From Gardnerella coleohominis (GTDB lineage: Bacteria; Actinomycetota; Actinomycetes; Actinomycetales; Bifidobacteriaceae): a stretch of DNA of 64,000 nt. The position numbers were made by a program, and so were the translations under genes. This document shows positions 1-10,471 of the stretch, piece after piece. Below the pieces are notes generated by a model. That model was not told where the DNA came from, did no database searches, and saw nothing but the letters and a program-made list of their open reading frames with translations. How positions within the stretch are numbered: the stretch's first letter is position 1; every line of letters starts with the position of its first letter. The stretch lies in the NCBI RefSeq assembly GCF_002896555.1, contig NZ_MNLH01000001.1, forward strand, positions 372,001 to 436,000. Reading direction: 5' to 3'.

Positions 1-2130
1 AGGAACAATTCGCGCACCATTCAGCTTATCAGCAAGAACTGGATAAAGTATTGAATTTATTAAAGTCGATTTTCCAGATCCAGAAACGCCAGTAATACAC
101 GTAAAAACGCCTAACGGAATAGAAACATCAATATTCTTTAAATTATGTTCGCGAGCGCCAATAATTTTTAAGACACGATTTGAATCTACTTTTCTACGCT
201 TTTCAGGAACACTAATTGATCGTCTTCCTGCAATGTAATCTCCAGTAATAGAGCGTTCAGCTTTGCATATGCACGAGGATGGTCCTGAATATACTACTTC
301 ACCGCCTCGTTCTCCAGCTTCTGGACCAATATCAACAAGCCAGTCTGCTTGACGAATAGTGTCTTCATCATGTTCAACGACTATAAGAGTATTACCAAGA
401 TTTCGTAAATGGTGCAATGTTGCTATTAAGCGTTCATTGTCTCTTTGATGCAATCCGATTGAAGGTTCGTCAAGCACATACATGACACCTACTAATCCTG
501 AGCCGATTTGTGTTGCTAAACGGATTCTCTGCGCTTCTCCTCCAGACAATGTTTTTGCTGCTCGTGAAAGAGTTAAATAATTTAATCCGACATCATTTAA
601 GAATCCAAGTCGTGCACGTATTTCTTTAAGAACTTCTCCAGCAATAATAGCTTGAGAACCTTTTAACTCAAGTGAATTAATCCACTTCAAACTTTCACAA
701 ACAGGCATATCGCACACGTCTGCAATTGAGTATTCGCCAACTTTAACCGAAAGAACTTCTGGCTTTAAACGTCTGCCTTCACAAGCCCTACATGGAACTT
801 CACGCATATAAGATTCATAGTATTGGCGCATTTGATCAGAATCAGTTTCATCATGTTTTCTCATGAGTGTACGAACTACACCCTCGAATCCAGTGGAATA
901 TTCCCTATTACGACCCCATCTGTTTCTATATGAAACTTGAACAGTAAAATCATGTCCATAAAGAATTGCTTGTTGAACATCTTTAGGTAAATCTTGCCAA
1001 GGAGTATCCATGCTAAAGCTTAGATCTTTGGCAAGTCCTGAAAGCACATGCTGATAATACATTCCAGCAGATTTATTCATAGCCCATGGCTCAATAGCAC
1101 CTTGAGAAAGAGATTTTTCCGGATTAGGAATAACTAATTCTGGATCAATTTCTAGGTTATAACCGATACCAGAGCATTCCTTGCATGCTCCATATGGAGC
1201 GTTGAACGAAAAAGTTCTTGGTTCAATTTCATCAAGCTCTAAAGGATGATTATTTGGACATGCTCTATGTTCTGAGAATGATTGTCTACGTTTTGAAGAC
1301 TCTTCTGGTTCATCAACAAAATCAGCAACTACAACTCCATGAGATAGTTTTAATGCTGTTTCAATAGAGTCGGTAAGACGTACACGAATTCCATCTTTAA
1401 TAACTAAACGATCAATAACAACTTCAATAGTGTGCTTTTTTTGCTTAGCTAGATTAATATCTTCGGAAAAATCGCGCATCTTACCGTCAATAATTGCTCT
1501 AGCATAACCGTCTGAACGCAAAAGTTCTATAACATCTTTAAACTCACCTTTACGTCCTTTAACTACTGGAGCTAATATTTGCAAACGCGTACGCTCAGGC
1601 ATAGAAAGCAAAGTATCAGTCATTTGCTGAGGCGTTTGAGCACTAACTAATTCACCACATTCAGGACAGTATGGAGTTCCAACCCTAGCAAAAAGAAGAC
1701 GTAAATAATCATAGATTTCCGTAATCGTACCAACTGTAGATCTAGGATTCCTATTCGTAGTTTTTTGATCTATAGAAACTGCTGGGCTTAAGCCTTCAAT
1801 AAAATCTACATCTGGCTTATCCATGCGGCCTAAAAATTGCCTAGCATAAGCGCTAAGTGATTCAACGTAACGTCGTTGTCCTTCTGCGAATAAAGTGTCG
1901 AAAGCCAGTGAAGATTTACCGGATCCTGAAAGACCAGTAAATACAACCATGCGATTTCTTGGAATAGATAAGCTAACGTTTTTAAGATTATGCTCGCGAG
2001 CTCCTTGAATAGTTATTTTCCATTCAGAAGGAACTTTAGATAAATCAGATATAAGAGAACCTTTAGATAAGCATAACGGAGCATCATCCAATAACGCTTG
2101 TAACGCATCTGATTGCTGTAGCTTTGACAT
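1..2130 (-). CDS. uvrA: UvrA, excinuclease ABC subunit A (3' end outside window)
   Basis: DNA damage-recognition ATPase of nucleotide excision repair, acting as a dimer with UvrB. I translated the reverse strand: 710 codons are open from ATG at 2130 to the window edge, so about a quarter of a normal UvrA is missing. Visible are Walker A GLSGSGKS near residue 66, a zinc-binding CPECG near 155, ABC signature LSGGEAQR near 527, Walker B region [11 protein letters not shown] near 553, and the second Walker A GVSGSGKS near 680. The N-terminus carries about 35 residues before the usual [10 protein letters not shown] start, as in many actinobacteria. A GGAGG sits just upstream of the ATG. Divergent from the ABC-F gene. 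Confidence 0.97.
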   Translation of the reverse strand, partial: MSKLQQSDALQALLDDAPLCLSKGSLISDLSKVPSEWKITIQGAREHNLKNVSLSIPRNRMVVFTGLSGSGKSSLAFDTLFAEGQRRYVESLSAYARQFLGRMDKPDVDFIEGLSPAVSIDQKTTNRNPRSTVGTITEIYDYLRLLFARVGTPYCPECGELVSAQTPQQMTDTLLSMPERTRLQILAPVVKGRKGEFKDVIELLRSDGYARAIIDGKMRDFSEDINLAKQKKHTIEVVIDRLVIKDGIRVRLTDSIETALKLSHGVVVADFVDEPEESSKRRQSFSEHRACPNNHPLELDEIEPRTFSFNAPYGACKECSGIGYNLEIDPELVIPNPEKSLSQGAIEPWAMNKSAGMYYQHVLSGLAKDLSFSMDTPWQDLPKDVQQAILYGHDFTVQVSYRNRWGRNREYSTGFEGVVRTLMRKHDETDSDQMRQYYESYMREVPCRACEGRRLKPEVLSVKVGEYSIADVCDMPVCESLKWINSLELKGSQAIIAGEVLKEIRARLGFLNDVGLNYLTLSRAAKTLSGGEAQRIRLATQIGSGLVGVMYVLDEPSIGLHQRDNERLIATLHHLRNLGNTLIVVEHDEDTIRQADWLVDIGPEAGERGGEVVYSGPSSCICKAERSITGDYIAGRRSISVPEKRRKVDSNRVLKIIGAREHNLKNIDVSIPLGVFTCITGVSGSGKSTLINSILYPVLADKLNGARIVP

Positions 2131-2545
2131 AGCCGCCTCCGAAATACTTATATGCAATACCCAATACGCATATGCAACGTTCAATTAACGATTTTAATTC
2201 ACAATAAATCATACAAGTCCAATAAGTATAGAACACTTGTTCGAAAAAGTAAAGTTATACGATTCGCGTGTGATTAAATACTCATTAAACACATCTAAAC
2301 AATATATTCCAGCAACACATCCCACATAACATCCACAATCGTGTCACACATAAAATCACACTTAATCCCCCACATAACATCAGACTTAAGCTCCCACATA
2401 ACATCACACATAAAATCCAAACATAGCATTTTAAAAGCGATTATTAAGAATTCGTTACCACCACACGATATAATGGCTCGTTTGGCTGAGATTTTACTTA
2501 GTTAAGTATGAGTAAGACTTATTTTTCAGGAAACGGACACATAAT
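2131..2545. promoter_or_regulatory. Divergent intergenic region with 24-bp tandem repeat
   Basis: AT-rich spacer between uvrA (leftward) and the ABC-F gene (rightward), which must hold both promoters. About 2320-2415 contains three to four imperfect copies of a 24-bp unit beginning CCCACATAACATC or CACACATAAAATC. No ORF is credible here. Function of the repeat is unknown; it is too long for a simple operator. Confidence 0.55.
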
Positions 2546-4147
2546 ATGCCTATTGACGCACAAGCATTAACCATACAAATTGGTGCGCGTACGCTATTAA
2601 ATTCTTCTGATTTTCACGTTACTAAAGGCGACAAAATTGGTTTAGTCGGACGAAACGGAGCCGGAAAAACCACATTAACAAGAGTAATAACAGGCGACAT
2701 GCTACCTGCAGGAGGATCAGTCCGAGTAAGCGGAAAATTAGGTTACTTACCACAAGATACTCATGCAGCAGATCCAGAACAAAGCGTTATCGACCGCATT
2801 ATGAGCGCTAGAGACATAGCATCCATCGTTTCTAGAATTCGCAAAGCAGAAAAAGAAATGACGGATCCAGATCCAGATATTATGTCAAAAGCTATGAATC
2901 GCTATGACAAAGCCATGCAAGACTATGAAAAAGCAGGTGGATACGCTGTACAATCTGAGGCAATTTCAATGGCAACAAGCCTAGGACTCCCACAAGAAGT
3001 CATGCAACAAGCTCTAGGCACTCTTTCAGGCGGCCAACGTAGGCGCATTGAGTTAGCTAGAATACTTTTTTCTGACGCAGATACGCTAATTCTTGACGAA
3101 CCTACTAACCACCTTGACGCAGACTCAATAATATGGCTTCGCAATTATCTTAAACGATTTGAAGGCGGATTCCTCGTAATTTCCCACTCAACAGAATTAC
3201 TTGACGAAGTTGTTAATAAAGTATGGCATTTAGATGCGCAAACAGCACAAATTGACATGTATTCAATGGGCTGGAAAGCATATTTGCACCAAAGAGTTGT
3301 TGACGAAGAACGCAGACGCAGAGAACGTGAAGTAGCTGAAAAGAAAGCCGAACGCCTTATGAAACAAGGAATTCGCTTACATGCTAAAGCCACTAAAGCT
3401 GTAGCAGCTCAAAACATGATGCGCAGAGCAGAACGACTTCTTAGCGAAACAAGCGAAGCTCAAAAACAAGAAAAAGTGGCAGACATTCGTTTCCCAGAGC
3501 CAGCTCCATGTGGAAAAACGCCTATTATGGCAACGGAAATTTCTAAAGCATACGGATCTAATATTGTTTTCGCTGGAATTAACCTTGCTATAGATAAAGG
3601 ATCTCGAGTAGTAATACTCGGTTACAACGGTGCCGGTAAAACAACTACACTGCGCATTCTAGCAGGCGAAGAAACAGCAGATACTGGTGAAGTAAAGTAT
3701 GGCCACGGATGCAAAATCGGCTATTTTGCACAGGAACACGATACTCTAGATTTAGACGCAACAGTTTTAGAAAATCTTCAACACGTTGCACCAAACTTGA
3801 ATGACACTCAAGCTCGTTCTATGCTTGGCAGTTTCTTGTTCTCAGGAGATGACGCAATGAAACCAGCTCGAGTGCTTTCCGGAGGCGAAAAAACACGCCT
3901 TGCACTCGCAACTTTAGTTACTTCACAAGCTAACGTACTTTTACTCGATGAGCCTACTAATAACTTGGATCCAGCCTCTAGGAATGAAATTCTTAAAGCT
4001 ATATCAAAATATGAAGGCGCTATTGTGCTTGTAACACACGATGAAGGAGCTGTTGAAGCATTACATCCTGAAAGAGTTCTTCTTATGCCTGATGGCGATG
4101 AAGATTTATGGAACGATGAATATCTAGATCTTGTCGCAGAGGAATAA
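2546..4147 (+). CDS. ABC-F family ATPase (ribosome-associated, EttA/Uup type)
   Basis: Soluble protein of 533 residues with two ABC ATPase domains in tandem and no membrane segment, the layout of ABC-F translation factors that act at the ribosomal E site. Domain 1 has Walker A GRNGAGKTT near residue 36 and signature LSGGQRRRIELA near 161; domain 2 has GYNGAGKTT near 361 and LSGGEKTRLALA near 450. The charged linker between them (about residues 255-310, rich in Arg, Lys, Glu) matches the family's P-site tRNA interaction motif region. Start ATG follows a weak AGGAAA. Which ABC-F subfamily it belongs to cannot be decided by eye, and an antibiotic-resistance role is possible but not indicated. 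Confidence 0.9.
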   Translation: MPIDAQALTIQIGARTLLNSSDFHVTKGDKIGLVGRNGAGKTTLTRVITGDMLPAGGSVRVSGKLGYLPQDTHAADPEQSVIDRIMSARDIASIVSRIRKAEKEMTDPDPDIMSKAMNRYDKAMQDYEKAGGYAVQSEAISMATSLGLPQEVMQQALGTLSGGQRRRIELARILFSDADTLILDEPTNHLDADSIIWLRNYLKRFEGGFLVISHSTELLDEVVNKVWHLDAQTAQIDMYSMGWKAYLHQRVVDEERRRREREVAEKKAERLMKQGIRLHAKATKAVAAQNMMRRAERLLSETSEAQKQEKVADIRFPEPAPCGKTPIMATEISKAYGSNIVFAGINLAIDKGSRVVILGYNGAGKTTTLRILAGEETADTGEVKYGHGCKIGYFAQEHDTLDLDATVLENLQHVAPNLNDTQARSMLGSFLFSGDDAMKPARVLSGGEKTRLALATLVTSQANVLLLDEPTNNLDPASRNEILKAISKYEGAIVLVTHDEGAVEALHPERVLLMPDGDEDLWNDEYLDLVAEE

Positions 4148-4192
4148 AATTAAATAAAAATAAAAATAAAAATAAAAATAAAAATAATAAAC
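4145..4192. repeat. TAAAAA hexamer tandem repeat
   Basis: Five to six copies of a TAAAAA hexamer directly after the ABC-F stop codon. Non-coding simple-sequence repeat, likely variable between strains by slippage. Confidence 0.8.
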
Positions 4193-4276
4193 GCATAAGA
4201 CTTAAACTAAATAATTAACGAACAAAACTAAGCTTATTACTAATAAGCTATGCAAATCAGTTAGGATAGATACGTT

Positions 4277-6475
4277 ATGGCAATTTCAGTATCTCAGACT
4301 CTGATAGAAGCACAACGTAGAAAATACTTTCGCAACAAACACATATTGCGAAAACTACGCATGCCAATAATCGTATTATTACTAATAGTTTTGTTTGAGT
4401 GCACTTTAGGCAATATCCAATTTTGGAACAGCGTCGCAGGTAGTACGGATAGTTTTTCTGCACACAACAATATTGGAGCAGGACTTCAGCGTTTACATTC
4501 TGGAGGACTTAAAATCCTATACCCTTCAGAAGCGTATATTGAAGTGATTTCAGATGGGTCATCTCCTTATATTCGTTTACAACCAGCATCTAAGCCACCT
4601 AAAAAATTGGGAAATGTGCCAATTATTAAAGATATTCACGTACGAATTGACGTAAATAGCCATGCAGGAAAATACATTAGCGCAAATCCTCGTGCAACAA
4701 ACGGCGCCATAATACCAATACCAGAAGAAGGCGTTGGAAAACCAGGCATTTTAAGAATCTGGATACAACATCCAGCCGATTCAATAATAGATTTGGAAGA
4801 CGCTAGAGCAAATGTAAGAGTGCCTTTTAGCTTTTCATGGGGACGCATAGGAATACTAATTCTTATATCGTTAATAATCGCAGCATGGAATCCGTGGTCT
4901 AAATTATGGAAAATAAAACTTAACACATCTAATATTTACCATCAAATATTTTTCATAATCATTATTTTGCCATTTATATTAAACGCTGTGAAATCTATTG
5001 TTGAAAGCTTCATGTACTCAGCACCATTGCATTTCGACGTAGAAGGAAACTATACATACGATTTCGACCAATACAATAACACAGCTAAAGCTTTCCTAAA
5101 CGGTCATGCTTACTTAGATTTACCAGTACCGCATGAGCTTACACAATTAGCAAATCCATATGATCCTTCTGCAAGAGACAAACTTTTAGCAAGCGGTGTT
5201 AGTAATATTTACTGGGATCACTCTTATTATCAAGGACATTGGTACTCTTATTTTGGCGTTGTTCCAACAATATTATTCTTCTTACCTTTCCAAGCAATAA
5301 GCTCAATATTCACTCATAATGCTATTAGTTTACCTACATCTTCAGTTACTTTCTTATGCATTATAGGATTCCTTATATCAGGATCTTTACTTGTGATTAG
5401 CTTAGTTCGCAGAGTTCAAGAACAGGCTTCATTAGGAACCGCATCTTGTTGCGTTGCGATGTTCCTGGTTTCTTCTAATATTTCATACTTATGGTTTAGA
5501 CCATCATTCTATTCAGTACCTATAGCAGCTTCCATGATGTTCACAACTATAGGATTACTATGCTGGATTCATGCAAGAAAATCAGATTCGACTTTCAGTA
5601 AAACATACTTCATTTTAGGCACATTCTTTATAGCTATTAATCTGGGTTGTAGACCAACATTCGCAATAGCTTTCATTTTTATTTTCCCTATTTTCGGAAA
5701 GAAAATTTTAGACATTTTAAGAAATATTCTAGCCGACTATAAAAATTCGTCTTCCTGGAAAGAATTATCTAAATTTATTGCAATAACTTTTATACCAATA
5801 GCAATCATCGCAATACCACTAGGCTTTTATAACAGTATTCGCTTCGGCTCACCTTTTAAATTTGGGAACGAATATCAAATAACAGTAACAGACATGACTA
5901 AAATGCGAATACCGGCAGATAATATACTCCCATCTATAATTAGCTATTTAGCATTGCCTTTACGCATCATACCTGATTTCCCTTGGATTGGAATTCAACC
6001 AATCTCATTTAATAAGTGGCAGTATAGCGAACCAATGATCGGCGGAATTTTTAGTATTTGCCCTCTAGTTTTATTAGGCATAATCTCAGCTATTGCTTTT
6101 TACAAACATACTAAAAATAAATACGTAGCTAATATTGCGATTACTTCAATTGCATCAGCTTTTATATTAGTGATATTCGATAGTTTGAAAGCTGGAATAG
6201 GCTGGAGATATATGGCAGATTTCAGCTGGCTTTTTGCAATAGGAGCAACAGTAGGAATAACACTATTCCTAGAAAAAATCGCTGTACTTAACAATGACGA
6301 TACGTTGATAAATAAAGTATCAGCATATTCTATACGAGCTATTTTTATATCTCTACTACTGTTCTCAATCGCAATAATATTCTTGAGCTGGTTCACTGTA
6401 GGAAGAGAAGATTCACTAGTAAAATACAATCCAGATTTATGGTATAACGTAAGAGCTTGGCTAACTCTCCTATAA
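4277..6475 (+). CDS. Polytopic membrane protein, GT-C glycosyltransferase-like
   Basis: A 732-residue integral membrane protein. One transmembrane helix lies near residues 29-47, followed by an extracytoplasmic domain of about 130 residues and then roughly ten further helices from about residue 187 to 715. The first long loop after the second helix cluster has acidic and aromatic residues (NYTYDFDQY, LPVPHEL), which resembles the catalytic loop layout of lipid-linked GT-C glycosyltransferases. No sugar or acceptor can be named. The following convergent gene is 34 bp away, so it is probably transcribed alone. The family assignment is inference; membrane topology is directly visible. Confidence 0.7.
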   Translation: MAISVSQTLIEAQRRKYFRNKHILRKLRMPIIVLLLIVLFECTLGNIQFWNSVAGSTDSFSAHNNIGAGLQRLHSGGLKILYPSEAYIEVISDGSSPYIRLQPASKPPKKLGNVPIIKDIHVRIDVNSHAGKYISANPRATNGAIIPIPEEGVGKPGILRIWIQHPADSIIDLEDARANVRVPFSFSWGRIGILILISLIIAAWNPWSKLWKIKLNTSNIYHQIFFIIIILPFILNAVKSIVESFMYSAPLHFDVEGNYTYDFDQYNNTAKAFLNGHAYLDLPVPHELTQLANPYDPSARDKLLASGVSNIYWDHSYYQGHWYSYFGVVPTILFFLPFQAISSIFTHNAISLPTSSVTFLCIIGFLISGSLLVISLVRRVQEQASLGTASCCVAMFLVSSNISYLWFRPSFYSVPIAASMMFTTIGLLCWIHARKSDSTFSKTYFILGTFFIAINLGCRPTFAIAFIFIFPIFGKKILDILRNILADYKNSSSWKELSKFIAITFIPIAIIAIPLGFYNSIRFGSPFKFGNEYQITVTDMTKMRIPADNILPSIISYLALPLRIIPDFPWIGIQPISFNKWQYSEPMIGGIFSICPLVLLGIISAIAFYKHTKNKYVANIAITSIASAFILVIFDSLKAGIGWRYMADFSWLFAIGATVGITLFLEKIAVLNNDDTLINKVSAYSIRAIFISLLLFSIAIIFLSWFTVGREDSLVKYNPDLWYNVRAWLTLL

Positions 6476-6528
6476 GATCACTCTCCTATAAGATCACTCT
6501 CCTATAAGATCACTCACCTATAATTTCA
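6465..6528. repeat. 16-bp tandem repeat spanning two convergent stop codons
   Basis: Three exact copies of CTCTCCTATAAGATCA at 6465-6480, 6481-6496 and 6497-6512, plus a degenerate fourth at 6513-6528. The first copy contains the TAA stop of the membrane protein gene, and the end of the third contains the TGA stop (TCA on this strand) of the convergent aminotransferase gene, whose last codons lie in the degenerate copy. Confidence 0.95.
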
Positions 6529-7772
6529 CTAAGCAATACATCAACGGTTTTTAATAAACGCTCGATATTACTATTAAATTGTTCAGGCTCCGGCAATAAC
6601 GATAATGCAAGATAACCATTATTAGGCATATCAAAGTAATATCCAGGCTGGGAAACCAAGCAATAATCTTTAATTAAACGCAACGCAAGAACATCATCAT
6701 CAATACATGAAGGCACACGAAGTAAAATATTCCATCCGCCTTCTGCTCTTAAAGCACTAACAGTGCAATTAGGCCATTTAGATAACACTGACCGTAATGT
6801 TTTAAGATTTTCACGTACGCGAGCGCGAACTTTATTAGTTTGATTAGATGCGCAAGATAATAATTCCGGAATATGTTCTGAAACAGTTGCACCGATAGGC
6901 AAAAAATCATCAGCTATAACATCTAAGCGTTTTTTAGCTTCATTAACATCTTCAGTTGGTCCTGAAACTTCAATCCAACCAACTTTTGCATGAGGAGCTG
7001 CCAACATTTTAGAAAATCCATCTAAAGCAAAAACAAGCGTTGATGATTCTCCAGCTAAACGAGCGTTATTGTCAAAAGGCTCTAAAGAATAATCATAAAA
7101 AACTTCATCTGCAATAATAGCTATACCATGACGATTACAAAGTTCCAACAACGTTTCTCGCTCTTGTGGCTTCACATACGAACCAGTTGGATTATTTGGG
7201 TTAATAAGCACTAATGCTTTAATATTGTGCGAATCATTTTCGATTAAGTAGCGGAGATTAGATAAATCAATAGTCCACGATCCGTCATAGCGCAAAAAAT
7301 AAGGTATCGAAACTACATTATTAAGTCTGGCTATTGATTCAATTAAAGGATACCCAGGAGTAGGCGCAAGAACAGCATCTCCAGCATCGCATAAAAGCAT
7401 CATAAGCCATGCATATGCTTGAGAAGTGGAAGACAAAACATAAATATTTTCAGGATTAACAGCTTGAACGTTATATTTACTTTTGCCATTTGCGCACGAA
7501 TCACTTACAGAATCGCTTACGGAATCAGTAGCACACGCATCACTAATTCGATTATCTCTTTTATTAATAAAATCCGATAATAGCTTTCTAACTTCTAAAG
7601 GACCTCTAGGATCTGCATTGTATGTGCTAGATAAACACTCTGGAGCAAGATTATGAGATGTTGGATTAGAATCATTAAGCTTCGTTAATTTTATATGTTC
7701 AGATAAAGCACGTCGCTGAGCTACGATAATAGGATTCGGCTCACTTACATCAACTCTAGAAGAAAATCGCAC
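6510..7772 (-). CDS. PLP-dependent aminotransferase, class I/II
   Basis: Fold-type I aminotransferase of 420 residues. The PLP/substrate motif NPNNPTGSYV is near residue 190, the cofactor Asp in IADEVFYDYS near 222, and the Schiff-base lysine in DGFSKMLAAPHAKVGW near 255-260. It lacks a clear substrate signature; alanine/aspartate or MalY-like enzymes are all possible. Odd features are a Ser/Asp-rich insertion (three DSVS-like repeats, residues about 83-90) between helix regions that normally have none, and the lack of a clear Shine-Dalgarno before the GTG start at 7772, so the start is uncertain. Confidence 0.88.
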   Translation of the reverse strand: MRFSSRVDVSEPNPIIVAQRRALSEHIKLTKLNDSNPTSHNLAPECLSSTYNADPRGPLEVRKLLSDFINKRDNRISDACATDSVSDSVSDSCANGKSKYNVQAVNPENIYVLSSTSQAYAWLMMLLCDAGDAVLAPTPGYPLIESIARLNNVVSIPYFLRYDGSWTIDLSNLRYLIENDSHNIKALVLINPNNPTGSYVKPQERETLLELCNRHGIAIIADEVFYDYSLEPFDNNARLAGESSTLVFALDGFSKMLAAPHAKVGWIEVSGPTEDVNEAKKRLDVIADDFLPIGATVSEHIPELLSCASNQTNKVRARVRENLKTLRSVLSKWPNCTVSALRAEGGWNILLRVPSCIDDDVLALRLIKDYCLVSQPGYYFDMPNNGYLALSLLPEPEQFNSNIERLLKTVDVLLSEIIGE

Positions 7773-7881
7773 ACAACTACACTACAGTGAATCAAAGATA
7801 TATGATAAAACGATACGCAAAACGATACATGTAAGACAACATGTAAAACTAATAAATTAATAAACTAAGAAACTAATAAAA

Positions 7882-7927
7882 ATGCTAGGCACAATCAAAC
7901 GATTTAAAATCGCGACTGCGCCTAGCT
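7882..7927 (-). terminator. Rho-independent terminator after ppgK
   Basis: On the reverse strand GCTAGGCGCAGTC pairs with GATTGTGCCTAGC (13 bp with two G-U pairs), followed by ATTTTTATT. It lies 72 bp downstream of the ppgK stop. An inner CGATTTTAAATCG can extend the structure. Confidence 0.8.
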
Positions 7928-7998
7928 AAATGTCAGAGCATAAAAGCAATTAGCACATAAATTTAAATAATAAACTAATATTATCTAATTTAAATTAA

Positions 7999-8769
7999 TT
8001 ACTTCTCACGCTGTTGCATAGCATAGAAAGCTGCACCAATAATGCCAGCCTCGTTATGCAAAGAAGCAACAACAATAGGAGTCTTAATATCAATATGTGG
8101 CAAGAACTTTTCACTTACGCGGCTCACGCCACCGCCAACAACGAACAAATCTGGATTAAAATACTTTTCCATCAATCCGTAGTACTTAGTTAAGCGCTTA
8201 GCCCACTTCTTATAACCCATATCAAGCTTTTCACGCACTGATGATGCAGCATACTTCTCAGCATCACCCTTACCCTTTTCAAGCTGAATATGGCCGAGCT
8301 CTGTGTTAGGAATAAGAACACCGTTATAAATCAACGCAGTACCAATACCAGTACCTAATGTCGTTGCAATAACCAATCCATCCTTATCTTTTGCTGCTCC
8401 AAAATGCTGTTCAGCCAAACCTGCAGCATCAGCATCATTAACAACGGTAACAGGACGGCCGCATGCTTCACTAAACACTTCTGTGACATCAACACCAATC
8501 CACGACTGGTCAAGATTTGCCATATAATCAAGCTTCTTGCCTGGCTTTATTGGTGCTGGGAAAGCAATACCAACAGGAACATCAGGAGTGACTTCGAAAT
8601 GTTCAAGTTGTTGACGAACAATATCAGCGACTGCCTGAGGAGTAGAAACTGCAGGAGTTAGAATCTTATAACGCGGTTCAGCGAACTCGCCTTTTTCAAG
8701 ATTAACTGGTGCAGCCTTAATACCTGAACCACCGATATCTACGCCAAAAGCTTGTGCAGTGTTAATCAT
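7999..8769 (-). CDS. ppgK: Polyphosphate glucokinase (ROK family)
   Basis: Phosphorylates glucose to glucose-6-phosphate using polyphosphate or ATP, feeding the bifid shunt in this family of bacteria. The 256-residue protein shows the actinobacterial ppgK order: phosphate-binding FGVDIGGSGIK near residue 8, catalytic VVNDADAAGLAE near 100, and TLGTGIGTALI near 133. I chose ATG at 8769 because GGAGAGG lies nine bases upstream; an in-frame GTG three codons earlier overlaps that ribosome-binding site. Terminator follows at 7927-7882. GT2 gene lies 178 bp upstream on the same strand. Confidence 0.93.
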   Translation of the reverse strand: MINTAQAFGVDIGGSGIKAAPVNLEKGEFAEPRYKILTPAVSTPQAVADIVRQQLEHFEVTPDVPVGIAFPAPIKPGKKLDYMANLDQSWIGVDVTEVFSEACGRPVTVVNDADAAGLAEQHFGAAKDKDGLVIATTLGTGIGTALIYNGVLIPNTELGHIQLEKGKGDAEKYAASSVREKLDMGYKKWAKRLTKYYGLMEKYFNPDLFVVGGGVSRVSEKFLPHIDIKTPIVVASLHNEAGIIGAAFYAMQQREK

Positions 8770-8947
8770 CGCTAACACCTCTCCTCTGAATGTGTTGACA
8801 ATGGAATTTCAAGTTCATTCTACATTATCTTATAAACGACACGCGTAGCCACGAACTTAATTATTGCCAACGGTTCCAATATTATTTTTCTCAGTATAAT
8901 AACCAAGAATTATACAAATTTGCAAATTTATGAAACACGTTTGTTTT

Positions 8948-10159
8948 TTATTCTAAAGAAGGCATAGGCTTCCAATGTGAATCATGCAAAATCCTTCTAG
9001 AAGCAAACCATCCTTTAATTAATTTTCCTACGCCAGAAGATATGTTATCGCGATCAACTGCTAACAAACGAATAAATTCCTTCGCAGCAGTAGCAGCAGT
9101 TCCCAAAGCAAACATAACCGGATGATAATCTCCATGAACCATGAAATAACGCGCCATAAAACCGCGATTGCGCATAATATGGTAACGATTCATATCAGAA
9201 GTAGAATTTAACTGTCGTACTCCAGCAATATCCCAATTAGGAATATCACGAGTACGTCTTAAAACAATGTCAGGAATAACAATAGGATTTGTAACTTTAC
9301 TAGCAAGATACCCATAAGTAGTATCATCCCAATAAATAAAATATCGAGGATCAGGAAAACCTATTTTCTTAACAACATCTCTTCTAAACAATCCACCTTC
9401 AAAACACAAAGTGTTCATAACACGATATCCAGAACGTCCAAAAGCCGCAGGAGCGAAAGGATTTGGTATGCCCATAGGCACCAAGAAGTCGTATTGCCAG
9501 TAGAATTTCCCACCATCGTAATCTAATCGGCTTCCTTGAATTACAGAATGCTTTTTAGTCCATGGAGCTAAACGAGAAATAGATTCTGGAACTGTTTCAA
9601 CATCATCATCCATAACCCAGAACCACTTAGCACCAATCTCATAAGCCTTTTTAACGCCAGCACTGAATCCACCAGCACCACCTAAATTATCCTCTTGAGG
9701 CTCGTAAAGCACGTGTTCACAATTGCCTTCATCATCGCTATACGTATTACCCCATTTTTTAGTAAGATTCTCATTTAACGAATCAACCATTTCACGAGTT
9801 TTCTCGCTTTTTTCATTATCAACTACGATAATTCTCCATGGGCATTCATTTAAATTCTCAAACGACTTAAATAAACGAGCCAACAACTCTTGACGCTTAT
9901 ACGTAACTACAACAACAGCTAAACGCTCAATACTTTGCTTCGAATACTCACTATTTGTAGATTCAATATTGTTATTTACTTTAGTTAAACTTTTATCTAC
10001 ACCAGTGGTTTCTTTAGCTTCTTTAATTACTTTAGTTTCTTCAATTGCCTTAGTTTCCTTAACGTCTTCAGATTCTTTAGCACCAGTAGTCTTCTTAGTA
10101 CCATTGGTTTTTTTAACGCTTACAGATTTTCTAGTTCTCGTACTGCTAACATTGCTCAT
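8948..10159 (-). CDS. Family 2 glycosyltransferase (galactofuranosyl/rhamnosyl-like)
   Basis: Cytoplasmic GT-A glycosyltransferase of 403 residues, likely making cell-wall or capsule polysaccharide. Residues 1-77 are a low-complexity tail of Lys/Thr/Glu pseudo-repeats absent from typical family members. The GT2 domain begins LAVVVVTYKRQELL near residue 80, with the metal-binding DDD in WVMDDDVET near 185 and a second acidic cluster YWDDTTY near 283. The closest layouts I know are the GlfT/rhamnosyltransferase-like enzymes of actinobacteria, but the donor sugar cannot be read from sequence. Start ATG is followed by Ser/Thr/Arg-rich residues; a start after the low-complexity region is conceivable but no better ribosome site is visible. 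Confidence 0.85.
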   Translation of the reverse strand: MSNVSSTRTRKSVSVKKTNGTKKTTGAKESEDVKETKAIEETKVIKEAKETTGVDKSLTKVNNNIESTNSEYSKQSIERLAVVVVTYKRQELLARLFKSFENLNECPWRIIVVDNEKSEKTREMVDSLNENLTKKWGNTYSDDEGNCEHVLYEPQEDNLGGAGGFSAGVKKAYEIGAKWFWVMDDDVETVPESISRLAPWTKKHSVIQGSRLDYDGGKFYWQYDFLVPMGIPNPFAPAAFGRSGYRVMNTLCFEGGLFRRDVVKKIGFPDPRYFIYWDDTTYGYLASKVTNPIVIPDIVLRRTRDIPNWDIAGVRQLNSTSDMNRYHIMRNRGFMARYFMVHGDYHPVMFALGTAATAAKEFIRLLAVDRDNISSGVGKLIKGWFASRRILHDSHWKPMPSLE

Positions 10160-10223
10160 ACTGTTATTCTCGCACCTACCCTCGCCACATTTAAATTACA
10201 AAAATATAAAATGGATTACTTTA

Positions 10224-10271
10224 TTTAGTTCAATATTTAGTTCAATATTTAGTTCAATATTTAATTTCATA
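10224..10271. repeat. 12-bp tandem repeat TTTAGTTCAATA
   Basis: Three exact copies of TTTAGTTCAATA (10224-10259) and one degenerate copy (10260-10271) in the spacer between the leftward GT2 gene and the riboswitch. Probably length-variable; may sit in the ribU promoter region. Confidence 0.9.
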
Positions 10272-10334
10272 TTTAGTCTTATAAACACATAATGTTCACG
10301 GCATGATATACAAAAGGAATGTATAAAAGAATAT

Positions 10335-10462
10335 TTGTTTCAGGGAAGGTGAAAATCCTTACTGGCGGTAGCAAGATAATCTTGAAGCCCGCGAGCGGAG
10401 TAAAATCTGCAGATTCGGTCAAATTCCGAAGCCAACGGTCAAAGTCCGGATGGAAGAAACGG
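10335..10462 (+). promoter_or_regulatory. FMN riboswitch (RFN element)
   Basis: Contains the conserved RFN blocks in order: AGGGAAGGTGAAAATCC, CTGGCGGTAGC, GAAGCCCGCGAGC, and GCCAACGGTCAAAGTCCGGATGG, ending at GAAGAAAC. The 3' end lies against the GGAGG ribosome-binding site of ribU (10461-10465), so FMN binding most likely blocks translation start. This is a direct match to the known consensus of FMN aptamers. Confidence 0.96.
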
Positions 10463-10471
10463 AGGCCCACC

